In this document: piece by piece, positions 53,495 through 63,938 of the stretch
How the letters are laid out: every line of letters begins with the position of its first letter
Numbering within the stretch: the stretch's first letter is position 1
Source of the DNA: Micrasema longulum
Lineage: Eukaryota; Arthropoda; Insecta; Trichoptera; Brachycentridae
Assembly: GCA_022494885.1 (NCBI GenBank)
Contig: JAGVSM010004557.1
Location: 31,962-95,961, forward strand
DNA: 64,000 nucleotides
Direction of reading: 5' to 3'
The notes under the pieces: generated by a model
Seen by the model: the letters and a program-made list of their open reading frames with translations, nothing else
Database searches by the model: none
What the model was told of the DNA's origin: nothing
Program-made: the position numbers and the translations under genes

Positions 53495-53850
53495 AATACA
53501 CAATTGGCAGTAACATCAAGAGCTACCGAAAATAAACTGCTGGATATTTTGTTAAGAGACAGAAGAACCAGCACATGGATTAGAGTTAGATCAATGTTTA
53601 CCTATGTGTTTTATAAAGTTGCCAGCCAGAAATGGAGCTGGGCTGGTCATATAGCCAGAAACACACACTCTAGATGGACTTTTGTCCTAGAACGGCAACC
53701 CAGAACAGACAGAAGAATTATCAGCAGGCTTCAGACTTGATTGTCTAACGACGCAAGAAAGTGGCTGGGTGCGGTTGACTTAGAAATTTCAGGGGAAAGT
53801 CTATGTTCACCATTGGACAAGAGACGGCTGATAATAAGGATAATGACTTA
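53495..53850 (+). pseudogene. RTE-like LINE RT C-terminus
   Basis: The frame 53504-53740 reads TSRATENKLLDILLRDRRTS, then KVASQKWSWAGHIARNTHSR and WTFVLERQPRTDRR. After a stop it continues LSNDARKWLGAVDLEISGES. The WSWAGHIAR...RW...L.W.PR..RR pattern is the C-terminal end of the LINE also seen at 59400. It ends in GATAATAAGGATAATGA. Confidence 0.75.
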
Positions 53851-54089
53851 AGAGCAGCCATTAAGTTGAAAACACTCTGTATGCGGACTGTATTCTGATG
53901 AGCCAACGTGTAAATATATATATTAAAAGTGAGAACAGAAGCCAGACGTGAGAAATTCTCTACTTAAATAAGTCGATAATACCTGACATTTTAAAAGTTC
54001 GATTCAATAGGAACAAGTGACACTTTACTTGTATGGTGCTGAATGTTATTGATTTTAAGTCTCCTACGGTCTATTTGCGTCAAAGTGTT

Positions 54090-54590
54090 TCTATACTTTC
54101 TTGGGTGTCCTGCAAGGCTCTAACCTGGGTCCATTTCTTTTCTCAATTTTCTTTAATAATATTAAAATTGTTATTTTAAACTCGCGTTTTCTGTTATTTG
54201 CGGATGACTTAAGACTAAGATATCTCTACATGAGAGAGTGCGGGTATTATCTTTGTCTCTACCCGACCGAGTTTATCTAGGGTATGCTTGGCTACAACAG
54301 TTTAGAGACTAGAAGGAATGTGTATTTCACTACACATTTTTATCGATTGTTGTTTGGTTTGATCGATGAATCTGAGAAAATGATGAACATTGGTTTGTAT
54401 GTTCCTGATAATTACCTAAGACAGCGTCCGCATAGATTATTTCATATTTCGGTACACGGGACGAACTTGCCGATGGTTATGCCTGTTAAAAGGGCTACCG
54501 CTATGCTAAACAACATTGTTCTGGATGTTGATCTGTTCCATGTATCCGAAGTGGTTTTTTGGAGCAGGATTTTTCGACTATTTTGACAAG
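54090..54590 (+). pseudogene. Jockey-like LINE RT with large internal deletion
   Basis: The first part encodes RT motif B (FLGVLQGSNLGPFLFSIF) and motif C (LLFADDLRLR, 54190-54220), then frame loss. The frame 54284-54586 begins LGYNSLETRRNVYFTTHFYR, then LFGLIDESEKM, then RLFHISVHGTNLPMV, the C-terminal end of the same type of RT. About 150 residues between motif C and the end are missing, as if deleted. Confidence 0.75.
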
Positions 54591-54874
54591 TCTCTTTATG
54601 CATTTTTTGTATTTTTATAATATGTAAGTATTTAATTTTAGTTTGTTATCCATGAATTATTTTAAATAAATTAATTGGCTTGAAATTTTTAAAATGTATT
54701 AAATTCAGATAATTGTGAGGAAGTATCAAAAAAATGAAAAGGTTTGAATTAGACAACATACAGAATAAATAACTTAAACTAGCCTACTGTTAAGATTCTT
54801 GTAAGTAGGTTTTAAGACTTCTATGTTTACTCCTCGAAACGGTTTTCCTGTTGAGTAAAATAATTTAATAGTTT

Positions 54875-55110
54875 ATGAAGGAACTTTTTGACGTTCGCAA
54901 AACGAAGATACGGTATGTGTTACTTGACGTTTGTAATCGCGTTCGTTCTCGGCACCATTTAAATAATTTTCTGACGACAGCGCGCATGCTAGGACCACGG
55001 TTGATTGCATTAGATGTCACTACGCAACACTATGTTAGGTATCAGTTATATAAAGCCTCGTCTGCGGTTGTCAATACAAAGCTACAAACAACTGACTCTC
55101 AATAATCCTT
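54875..55110 (+). other. CpG-bearing segment with a TATA-like box
   Basis: GGTATCAGTTATATAAAGCC (55039-55058) looks like a core promoter, in DNA with more CpG than its surroundings (ACGACAGCGCGCATGCT). The 76-codon frame (54875-55105) has no known domain. Upstream, ACTCCTCGAAACGG...GAGT (about 54827-54855) is a weak match to the GAAAC motif family. It may be the promoter-bearing end of the PLE whose nuclease core lies at 55345, but continuity is not shown. Confidence 0.25.
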
Positions 55111-55344
55111 AATCCCACCAGAAAATCAGCTTTTCCCCATACAATATCTCAGAAAAGGATTATGTTATAAAATATATTTTTATTTTAATAAAGCTAATGA
55201 AGCTTACCCACCTCAACAATGGAGGCGGATGCTTTTTTTAATAAATGTCAATTTTTCTAAACAATTATCTAATTCCCTACCATCAAACATAAAACCTGCA
55301 TTCTTACACAAATATTAATATAGGAACATTATTAAAAAAATCAC

Positions 55345-55464
55345 AAAGACAAAGTCCCTAAATATAATAAATCTGGTATATACCAATTAAATTGTAATGA
55401 TTGCGATTCAATATACATTGGAAAAACTAAAAGAAACTTTAATATTAGAGTAGAACAACACTAA
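55345..55464 (+). pseudogene. Penelope-like element: GIY-YIG endonuclease core
   Basis: The frame reads KDKVPKYNKSGIYQLNC, then NDCDSIYIGKTKRNFNIRVE, QH and a stop at 55462. GIY (55375-55383) and YIG (in IYIGKT), 13 residues apart, followed by KR.F..R..EH, is the N-terminal half of the PLE nuclease, with the NC.DC cysteine pair between them that is typical of PLEs. A frameshift at a run of seven A's (55334-55340) breaks the frame upstream, and no RT is left. The matching C-terminal half of this domain type is at 23074-23241. Confidence 0.8.
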
Positions 55465-55491
55465 AGGCCAAAGAAAAACGGCGGCAAAAAT

Positions 55492-55582
55492 TTGCGGCCT
55501 CCGTGGTGTAGAGGTCAAGAACCCCGAACCTTCCGTGCGTGAGTCAAACGTCTTGACGACTACACCGCGAAGGCCGTCAATC
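55492..55582. repeat. Palindromic tRNA-like hairpin (SINE D head)
   Basis: CGGCCTCCGTGGTGTAGAGG, TCAAGA at the left pairs with TCTTGACGACTACACC, GCGAAGGCCG at the right. The middle CCTTCCGTGCGTGAGTCAA is shared with 1432-1448. So an A-box-bearing tRNA-like head is present in both directions and can fold on itself. Confidence 0.75.
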
Positions 55583-55599
55583 ATGATTTATGATGATAT

Positions 55600-55860
55600 T
55601 GCTGCGCTTAGAGTTTAATACTGTTGTTAAAAACTCATTAAAATTCCTCAAATAGTCGATCGAAATTTCCGAAGACATTTTAGAGAAAATTCCTTTCGTA
55701 TTAATAATGCAATTAATATTTCTCATCGGAATTCACATTTACATGTTTAAGTAATTAAAAATATTTTCAACACAAAAAAAAAAAACATTATTTTTTTTTT
55801 TTTGTAAAAATTTGTGCTTTTTTCTATTTTTTTATTTACGACCGACTGACTAAATATTTT
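55600..55860. other. AT-rich, nothing recognised
   Basis: Contains A-run and T-run (55780-55803) only. Confidence 0.35.
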
Positions 55861-55864
55861 TATT

Positions 55865-56180
55865 TATTTTTACACACCATTATCATTACCTTTTCCAAAC
55901 CAAGTTTTGCTTATGAAGCACTGCATTTGAAACGAAATGTAGCATATTTCGGTCATCTGTTACATAAAGTTAAGGTGATCTGTCTTATGAACCATGTTAA
56001 TATTCTGTGCCAGTTCAGGGATAATAAAAAATTGCAGTTTGAACAACAATAAAAATCAATATCAATATTTCACGTCTACCCTGATAGGAATCCAACCCAA
56101 GGCCTTAAGAATAGTCATCAAATACACCAACCACTAGAAAAACAAGGCGAAATTATCTCCACTCGATTTTCCATTCAGGA
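55865..56180 (-). repeat. SINE A copy, minus strand, diverged
   Basis: CACACCATTATCATTACC (inverted tail), TGCTTATGAAGCACTGCATT, TGTTACATAAAGTTAAGGTG, AGTTCAGGGATAATAAAAAA, then AGGAATCCAACCCAAGGCC (mutated B box, 56095-56113) and CCACTAGAAAAACAAGGCGA. Confidence 0.7.
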
Positions 56181-56184
56181 TTTT

Positions 56185-57100
56185 CTGTAATGAAGAAATA
56201 TTGCATATCCAAAGTATTGAGGAACGTGTAATTTGAACATCATTTTTGAAACTCCGATTCGGTATGCAAATCAAAAATCACAGGCGACTCCTGACTGAAA
56301 ACAATGACATTGTTTTTTTCTCAATTTTGTAAATTTGTATAGTTACTGTAAATATTTCGTTTTATGATATGATATTAGTCTAAAATGGTGTTGTAAACAA
56401 GCGATATTTAGTTCACGGGAACCACCAATTTTATATCCAAGGATTGTATGCAGTTGCAAAGGCAGTTTATTACACATTATTTGAGATACAAGTCCAATTG
56501 AATTTTTGAAGATCCTCATTACTTTTTACTTTGATTTTACTATGTTTTTTTTACTAAATACACGCATTTTTTCATTTATCACATCTTTTAATGTTTTTTT
56601 CTTTTTACTACGTTTTTTTAATTTGTTTTTTTCTGTACATTTACAGATTTTTTGCTATGTCTTTTAATATGTTTTCTTGTCATGTATTTTATTTTTTACG
56701 ACGTATTTACTGGGTTTTTCAGTATGTATTTTTTCACTTGGATTTTACTATGTTTAGTACCTTTATTTGTTTTTTTTTTTTGTATTGATTACTGTTTTTT
56801 TTATATACTTTTTTTGGCTTAGAACGAGATCAATAACCTTACTCAGGTAGTCAAAGCAACTTTGTTTAAATGTGTATGTTTATAATATAATGAATTCTTT
56901 TCATTCTCAATATTTTTTTAAAATCCATAATCATGCAATCAACACCGGTTATATCCATGTTATCTGAAGGGTTTTCCATTGAGAGCGCTCGAACTTTATT
57001 TTTTATTTTAACAAAATAAGTTGTGTGTGAGATACTATTATTTTTTCATTTATTCCTTACATTTAATTATATTATAAATATAATATAATATCAGCCAAAT
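56185..57100. other. T-rich stretch, nothing recognised
   Basis: A very T-rich block (56510-56820) gives an F/Y-rich 65-codon frame that is low complexity. No repeat copy. Confidence 0.35.
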
Positions 57101-57109
57101 GGCCGCTCG

Positions 57110-57540
57110 GCTTTGCTATACAGTGCGTATCCGAGGGGTCCAATTTTTGACCTGTAAATCTCGGCTTTGACAGTTATGGCGGTTCCAGCTGGTTTTGGAG
57201 TAAGTACGAGCCAATGACCCAGCCGAAACAAAATACACACCAAACAGTTTCTTTTTCTGGGTGCATTGGCAACTGATTGATCTCATGTGGATTGTTTTCT
57301 TCCCAAAAGTGACAGTTTTGCTTGCTTACTCAGCCATTCATCTGAAAATAGGTCTTGTTGTAAAAGATGATTTTCCGTCCGATACGTACCTCTAACTGAG
57401 CACTTATTTTGACAGTAAGGTTTTATAATTTTAACTTGATGCTCAACATTGTAATTTGTCACGATTATTTGTTCAAAAAAATTTATTTTTTTTAATTTGA
57501 CAGCTGTAGCTTTACTAACACAGTCGCTATGTATTGTCAA
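57110..57540 (-). pseudogene. mariner-like (IS630/Tc1-mariner) transposase, internally deleted
   Basis: The minus-strand frame 57540-57283 begins with a DNA-binding start: NVEHQVKIIKPYCQNKCSVR, GTYRT. It then jumps to the catalytic region at DLFSDEW (first Asp, 57330s), then in neighbouring frames NKQNCHFW, EENNPHEINQLPMHPEKETV, WCVFCFGWVIGSYL and AGTAITVKAEIYRSKIG. In the family about 100 residues lie between these parts; they are deleted. The second and third catalytic Asp are missing. Same family as 62540-63130. Confidence 0.75.
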
Positions 57541-57649
57541 AGTTTGAGCGCTATATAATAATATTATTTATATTATATAATAGCCCTATTTAATAGTTAG
57601 ATATTAGCCAGATCGAAGCATCACGTAGATGCTCTTTAACACTTTTACC

Positions 57650-57795
57650 GACGTTTATAAAGCAAAAAAAAAATACATTATCTAGTAGAACAGAAAATTT
57701 TCACCATTAAGCTGTACTTTTGGTGCTGATTTTGAAGTTTGGAAAAAAACGAACACAAATAATTATGTTAACACAGCCAATACATATAATGTTGC
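57650..57795. repeat. Repeat E, copy 3 (right part only)
   Basis: TAGAACAGAAAATTTTCACC, CTTTTGGTGCTGATTTTGAA and GGAAAAAAACGAACACAAAT match 27590-27690. Confidence 0.6.
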
Positions 57796-57799
57796 AAGA

Positions 57800-58840
57800 G
57801 TTCCATGTTTCTTTGTATAGCATATTTTTTTATTTACACATATTTAAACATGGTAGTATACCGCACTTATGCACATACTAAGAAATTCCTTTCAATTTAT
57901 TGAAATATCACCAAAAATTCACTATTATATTAAAGTCTACTAATTTTTTAAAATGAATATAAAACTTTTGTCATATGATACAAAATAATAAATTATTTAA
58001 TGTCAATGAATGGTAAAGCATAAATTGTGGTGAAATTTAAAATATTAATGAAAATGTAACTCTTTAATAGAAATCAAAACGGCTTTATCGCCAAAAAAAC
58101 AAGTTAACTAAACGTACACAGATAAATTTAAGTAACCTAGTCCGTTTAAAAAAAACAGATATTTAATATCAGATTTGTTTTACACTTTCAGTAACTCTGA
58201 GCCAGGTGCCTTTTAATTTGTTTCATACATATTTAAAGAGCTAAAGTTTTAAACTTTCAAAAGAAAATATGTTTTATAGTCAGGTTTTACTTGCCCAAGA
58301 AAAAAGTTTAAACATAATAACCGCTCTGTTATAATGATCCCTGAGAACACTTTTCAGTGAGTTGTTAATTAAAGAAGATAGATAGCCAATGATATTTTCG
58401 CTAGAATAATTTGATCCCTTATTACTTTCAAAGAAATTTAGAACTCAGACTCTTAAACATTTCGAAGTTTTCAACAGGTAATTTAGCAGAATAATCAAAA
58501 TGACACAACGTTAATTTTCTCAGTTTTAGATTTTCTAAAATGTCAAAAAATAAAGAAAACTGTCTTTAACATTAAGAAAAATGTATTCAACAAGTAACAG
58601 AGGTGAATTGAACGTAGTTATGTAGAAAACAGCCAGCCATAGAAAAGTGAAACCGTGATAATAGCACTTTTGTGAAAGAGTGAATGATCAAATCTTTACA
58701 AATATTGACATGCTTTTGATTATAACAAAAGATAAACAATGAAAACATTAGTTTTTTTATACTACAAAGTACAATTTAATGATGTATTTGACCAGTTTTA
58801 ATGATTTTTTAAGTATTGTGATACTTTTTTTGTGTTTTAG
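57800..58840. other. AT-rich stretch, nothing recognised
   Basis: No motif, no repeat copy and no ORF of note. Confidence 0.35.
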
Positions 58841-58844
58841 GTGT

Positions 58845-59680
58845 TTTTTTAAGAACTTTACGCTAGCCTTAGAGGATGTATTTAAAACCCTAAATTGGGA
58901 AATTAAGGGTGTAAAAATCGATAGCATGTACCTGAGTCACCTCAGATTCGCAGATTATATAGTGGTCATAAGTAAAGACATAGAAAAAGGATTGGTTTGG
59001 AAATGAATATGCATAAAACAAAGATTATGAGTCCAAAAGGACGAGACATTTTTATTAATAACAATAAAATCGAAGTGGTTGATAAATACATATATCTAGG
59101 ACACAAAATCAAACTTGGTAAAGATAACCAAAAAGCGGAGTTACCAAGAAGAATAGGGCTAAATTGAGCTGCTTTCGGCAAACTAAAATATATTTTTGAA
59201 AATAAGGAAGTCCCCATTAGCTTAAAAAGACAAGTTTATGAATCGTGCATATTGCCAGTGACAACATACGGACTAGAAACCATGTCTGTAACACAAAAAA
59301 GTAGGCAAAAATCAAAATGCACTCAACGATCCATGGGCAGACAGATGCTCGGAGACAGAGTAAAAAACGAAGAAATAAGGCGCCGAACCAGAGTCGTGGA
59401 TATCATGGATCGTGCAGCGAAATTGAAATGGCAGTGGGCGGGACACTTGGCGAGACAAAATGACGGCAGGTGGACACCCAGAATAATAAAGTGGAGACCA
59501 TAGGCAAACAAAAGAAGTGTTGGAAGGCCACAGGAAAGATGGGACTACGACAATGCCTCTATTGCCGGTAAAACGTGGATGATGAAAGCGGGTGATAGGA
59601 AGGAATGGAGACGTTTGGAAGTGGCCATTATTCAGCAGTGGAGAGAACAATGCTGAAGAAGAAGAAGAAGGAGTGGGTGT
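58845..59680 (+). pseudogene. RTE-like LINE RT, 5'-truncated, with GAA-repeat tail
   Basis: Starts FTLALEDVFKTLNW (about 58856), then LSHLRFADYIVVIS, where the catalytic FADD has become FADY (second Asp lost). Then, in shifted frames, MNMHKTKIMSPKGRD, VDKYIYLGHKIKLGK, a stop, SLKRQVYESCILPVTTYGLE, RRRTRVVDIMDRAAKLKWQW, AGHLARQNDGRWTPRI, RSVGRPQERW and AGDRKEWRRLEVAIIQQW. It ends in AAGAAGAAGAAGAAGG (59655-59671). Several frameshifts and stops; dead. Confidence 0.85.
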
Positions 59681-59689
59681 TTTTCGAAA

Positions 59690-59885
59690 ATTGAGAAAAG
59701 CTATTTTTGTGATTGACACCACTTTCAGAAGGTCATTTAGGTCATACAGTTTTTGTATGAAAGCGTTCTGGCTGTTTTTAGCAGAACAAAGAATTGACCT
59801 TACTGCATCCGATAATATGAAAATGTATTTTTATATAAATTGTGGACTAGCTGTTTTTTGCATAACTACGTTCAATTGATTGATA
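59690..59885 (+). repeat. Repeat G (mate at 22570-22775)
   Basis: Follows the LINE tail. TTTTAGCAGAACAAAGAATT, GACCTTACTGCATCCGATAA match the inverse of 22700-22745. See the mate for the shared reading. Confidence 0.5.
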
Positions 59886-60289
59886 CAATTGAAAGATTAA
59901 TACTAAAATAAAACTGATACATTACTGATATTTTAATTTTACGATTAGCTAGAGATGGATAAATTAGTCTTTTAAACCAACCGATGGAATGATTAAAAAA
60001 ACATGAATATTTCAATAAATGCGAATAATGGATGTTTACAACCTGTAAAGTAATTATGTTTGCCTATGACCGGTCGAAAGTACATTTTTTTTTCTTAAAA
60101 GGATATTCATCTCTTTCGAAAAACATGTTGATCTTTAGAGAACGTTTATATTAAAGAAAATTTAATTGCACGAATTTATTTTCTGAAGAACCACTTAAAA
60201 GAAAAATTTCCTCTGACCTTAAAATCCTTAACTAAGACGATAGAAACTACCTACACATATATATATATATTTAATTATACGAGAATTTT

Positions 60290-60580
60290 TTAAGCATTTT
60301 TTTTGAAGATAAAGAAAAAAATTTTTAATGATGTGGAATGAAGTGTCTGTTTGAAATATTTTTCCATTTTGTCATAGAGGTAATTTATTTCCGAACTTAT
60401 ATTACGAAAATTCTCCGTCTTAGAACAGGCTGAGCCACCTGAACTAGATAGAGGCTTATCTTTCATATTCGTGTTCAAATGCTCTAGTGTTATATCATAT
60501 ATCGTGAGCGTATAACTTAAACTGTCTAAGTCAGAATTCTCGATTGTTGACAAATCAAGATCCTACACCCAAACTCAAAG
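60290..60580 (-). CDS. Unidentified protein-like ORF, possible exon
   Basis: The minus-strand frame runs from just after a TAG (about 60565) to TAA at 60290, about 91 codons. Words: LSTIENSDLDSLSYTLTIYD, LEHLNTNMKDKPLSSSGGSA, SEINYLYDKMEKYFKQTL. Composition (acidic and Ser-rich, mixed, not F/Y/N-rich) differs from the accidental AT-rich frames around it. The upstream TAG could be part of an intron acceptor (GGTGTAG then GATCTTGATTTG). No family recognised; it may be a host last exon, an eroded gag or chance. No start ATG near the 5' end. Confidence 0.25.
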
Positions 60581-60684
60581 TTTTGCTATTTAGTACACTT
60601 TCGATTTTATGTTTCTTTTGCTATACATAGTACAAAGCATTAACAATGCATTGTGTTAGTATAAAAGTGTTTTGAACAATATTT

Positions 60685-61210
60685 TTACTATAGTATCTCC
60701 AAATGTTTGCAGACTGGCTAGATTTCCTCGCTAGGGAGTTATTTAGATCTAAATTTGTTGCAACAGAGAAGGCGTTGCCTAGTAGGTGAATTGGTTTAGC
60801 CAGCCGGACGAATCTCACCTACATGATAAATGTTTCAGCTATTTTACTTCACAAAAGTCAACAGATGATTTGGGGAAAAATTTAGGAAATGTTAATGTTT
60901 AAACATAGGCAGAATGGTGAATATCACACAGGGTAAATAATAAATTTTGTGGTGGCCACTTAAACCAGCCAATGACGGGTAATAGGCCCTGTAAATACCT
61001 AGACTTTCATATTTCCTTCTCAAAAATATTCTCCCTCTCTGTTGCAACAAATTTAGATCTAAATAACTACCTAGGGAAAGAAATCCAGCCAGTCTGCAAA
61101 CATTTGGACATACTCAAAGCATTATTGAATTAACTTACTGGTAAAAGAACATTAGAAAATTGTTTTCAGGTGTTGACTAATAGGTGAATTGCTTCAGCCG
61201 GATGAATCTT
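60685..61210. repeat. Fold-back family copy 10 (T'-C'-M'-T-C', permuted)
   Basis: TTTGCAGACTGGCTAGATTT, CGCTAGGGAGTTATTTAGAT, CTAAATTTGTTGCAACAGAG (60705-60770) and the inverse CTCTGTTGCAACAAATTTAG, ATCTAAATAACTACCTAGGG, CCAGCCAGTCTGCAAAC (61037-61103) form inverted ends of about 65 bp. Between them are C (GGCGTTGCCTAGTAGG) and M reversed. After the right arm, 61150-61205 repeats the C block (CAGGTGTTGACTAATAGG). Confidence 0.8.
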
Positions 61211-61214
61211 TTAG

Positions 61215-61970
61215 GAATGGTCTCTTCTTCTTCTTTTTCACGTCCACTCCTAAATAGAGCATGTGGACATCACCAGTTGCCTCCAGGAGACCCTATCGTC
61301 AGCCAGTATTTTTGCCTCTTCCCACGTCAATCCAGCGCCCCTCGATTCCGCCAAATCTAAATATCGTCATTGACGGCCTTCCACAATGGCGTGAGCCTGC
61401 AGGTTTAAAGAAGAGGAAAATTGGGTTTAAATTCTCCTGAGGCATGCGCAGCGCGTGTCCAAGCCAGGTCCACCGCCGCATCCTCAAGTCGCTCATTATA
61501 AGAGGCTGCTGCATCCGTTATCGGACTTCAATGTTAGATACAAAATCGAACCACCTTATACCTAATATTCTTCTCAAGCACTTACTCTCAAAATTCAGAT
61601 GTTTGGTGTTTTGAGCTTTGGTAAGGTGCCAATATTCGTACCCATATAGGAGTACCGGTATAATACAAGAGGTAAATAATCGGCATTTTGTTTTGACCGA
61701 GTATAGACTAGAGTTCCAGACATCACGCATCATGTTAAAAGTTGCTCCAGCAATTCCTAGGCGGGTTGCGAGCTCTTTATGCATGCTTTCATCCTCAGTT
61801 ATGTAAACTCCCAAGTATTTAAACCTGTATTTTTTCTCAATACTCTGTCTATTATTATAAAGAGGCTGAACAGGGTCAAGACAGGTGTTGTTGCACATAA
61901 TCTGTGTCTTTTTTGTATTAATATTAAGACCCAGACGAGTTGAGTTTTCCTCAATGAATCTCACCCACAT
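61215..61970 (-). pseudogene. LINE RT (family of 24.1 kb), minus strand, GAA-repeat tail
   Basis: The frame 61970-61518 reads LGLNINTKKTQIMCNNTC, RFKYLGVYITEDESMHKELA, TRLGIAGATFNMMRDVW, PVLLYGYEYWHLTKAQNTK, SKCLRRILGIRWFD. After a stop it continues MRRWTWLGHALRMPQENLNP, and ends near a minus-strand GAAGAAGAAGAGACC tail (about 61219-61233). It starts after the RT catalytic motif, because a fold-back element cuts it at about 61955. The best-preserved copy of this LINE end here. Confidence 0.85.
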
Positions 61971-62185
61971 GATAAAGGTTTCAGCTCTTTTACTTCACAA
62001 AAATCAACAGATGGAAGAGTTGAGGATACGTAGATGTGTAAACATAGGCAAAATGGTTAATATTACACAGTGTGTAAGTGGCCACTTAAAATAGTCAATG
62101 ACAGGCCCTGTAAATGCCTTGACGTCCATATTCCTTTTTTAAAAAAACATTTTCCCTCTCTGCTGCAACAAATTTAGAAGGGTTT
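61955..62185 (-). repeat. Fold-back family copy 11 (M reversed)
   Basis: AATCTCACCCACATGATAAA, GGTTTCAGCTCTTTTACTTC, ATTACACAGTGTGTAAGTGG, CAGGCCCTGTAAATGCCTTG and CTGCTGCAACAAATTTAGA. It begins exactly where LINE coding sequence stops (61960), so it was inserted in or joined to that LINE. Confidence 0.8.
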
Positions 62186-62189
62186 TGAT

Positions 62190-62535
62190 TTTGTTAATAT
62201 TGATATATCCAACATACATATATATATATATCCTTCAATAAAGCAATTGAGGCTCAAAATGGCGCTGAATATTAATTTTATTTTGGTGCATAGTATAAAT
62301 CAAGAAATGAAAGAAATTTAAAAGAAAATTTATTTTTCTTAATTTGTCATAATTGAAAAATAATGCCTTATCAATGCAAAGAACTAGAAATAAAACCACG
62401 TGGCTCGTAACATAATAGCCGCCCGAGTATGCTCGGGCGTAGTTTTTAAGCGGTTAATTGAAAATATGAAAAGTTCCTTAAAAAAATTGAGACAATTTTT
62501 ATCGATTTTCTCAAATTTTGAGTCTATGGACTTGT
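62190..62535. other. AT-rich, nothing recognised
   Basis: Short TA run at 62217-62230. No other feature. Confidence 0.35.
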
Positions 62536-62539
62536 CCAT

Positions 62540-63130
62540 TTAACATGGATCGATTTAATTGTAATTTGCTTATGGCCATAGACTTTTGATTTAAAAAAAT
62601 CCCAAAGAAAAAAGTCCAGGAGTGTCAGATTGCAAGATCTTGACAGCCAATTGACGTTTCTACTTCAAGAAATATTTATCTCTGAACTTAGATTACAATT
62701 GACCCATTATTTTTTTCGCTGTGTGGCAGATGACATCGTCTTGTTGAAATCATTTGACATCCATTTGACTCAATTTGGGTATGAAAAATGTTATTATTTT
62801 TCGCTAGCGTTTATCATTCACCGTAATCGCTTAACCTACCTCATTTTCGAAAAAAAAAACTACCCGATAAATCAGTTTGCGCAAAAACCGACCCAAACTG
62901 AGACTTTTTGTGGATGCATAGGCTTATAGAAAATCTCTCTCGGATTTTCAGCTGCCCAAATGCGGCACTTCTGTTTATTAAATGATTAATTGAAATGTAA
63001 ATATGCCTCATTGCATCGCTGAAGATGATCTTCTTCGAAAAATGAGCATTGACATCGAGTTCCTCTAGCATCAAATCGCTAAAAGCGCGGTACTGAAGCA
63101 CTCCATCATTAATTTCGCATTTCTTTAGAT
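62540..63130 (-). pseudogene. mariner-like transposase catalytic region, decayed
   Basis: Minus-strand reading across frames: LEELDVNAHFSKKIIFSD (first Asp, 63015-63017), QKCRIWAA, ENPREIFYKPMHPQKVSVWV, GFCAN, stop, ENEVG, ITVNDKR, FQQDDVICHTAKK (second Asp, 62738-62740), then QSDTPGLFSLGF (third Asp, 62624-62626) and KSKVYGHK-like words. The second and third acidic residues are 37 residues apart, so it would be a DD37D-type enzyme if no indel lies between. Several stops; inactive. The N-terminal DNA-binding part is absent, but the 57-kb copy retains it. Confidence 0.8.
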
Positions 63131-63760
63131 ATCATTTGTCAAATACGTCATTTCAAAATTTGCAAATAAAAAATGGCCGCAATTCAAATCGCACACATCC
63201 TATTGTGACACTCTATATATATACTTTCGGTTTTATCGTTGACTGTAAAGACACCCTGTTCATATTTTGTAAATTAAATTCTGACTATAAACCACAGCTC
63301 ATTTCCCCTTTTCCCACACCCCGCATCGCTAAGAAATCCTTTGTTTTACTGTACGGAATTAATAAAATAAACACGCATTTACATCCTTGCCTATGTAAGT
63401 TTAATTTATGGGTATTTTAACCTGGAAATTGCCTTTGAAAATCCTCCTCTAAATATAAACATAAACACCTACTCTTGTTACCAATTACTTTAAGAGAGAT
63501 AAATATAGTGACGTGAAAAATTTATTGATATAATTTACGAATATCCATTAATAAAAATAACATTTTATCGTTTTTAGCATCATAATCATTTCCAAAATAA
63601 AATCATTTTCCCGCTTAACCCACATTCTAAAAAATCGATTTTATTTGTTACTATTTTATTAAACTTTAAATTGTAAAAATACTCAAGTTTGATTCTGATG
63701 CAAAAGTAAATGCGGTCCTCTGAAAAATGTTGGATGAGGATTAAGACACCATATATATTT
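63131..63760. other. Nothing recognised
   Basis: A 94-codon forward frame (63136-63420) has no domain and overlaps the flank of the transposase remnant. Confidence 0.3.
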
Positions 63761-63762
63761 TG

Positions 63763-63800
63763 ATTGATTCGGTGTTTATTTTGTAGAACTCCATATTATA
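63763..63800 (+). repeat. Short repeat H, copy 2
   Basis: TTGATTGATTCGGTGTTTAT, TTTGTAGAACTCCATATT; mate of 22990-23028. Confidence 0.5.
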
Positions 63801-63889
63801 AGATTAAAACACTTATTTACAATCAAATATTTTATAAATACACCAAATAAATATATTTTAGCCACATACCAGTAAAATAGTAAATAAAC

Positions 63890-63938
63890 CATTTTCAATC
63901 AGTTGTATATAACTCAATATTAGAAAATTTAAAAAATC
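63890..63938 (-). repeat. SINE B fragment, minus strand
   Basis: CCATTTTCAATCAGTTGTAT, ATAACTCAATATTAGAAAAT is the inverse of the SINE B body (compare 42610-42655). The head is not present. Confidence 0.6.

Noticed and set aside
56591..56788. F/Y-rich ORF as a membrane protein
   Set aside because: The DNA is a T-rich low-complexity block; such frames arise automatically.
63136..63420. 94-codon ORF at the right end as an exon
   Set aside because: It overlaps the flank of the transposase remnant, has mixed low-information composition and shows no splice or domain support.
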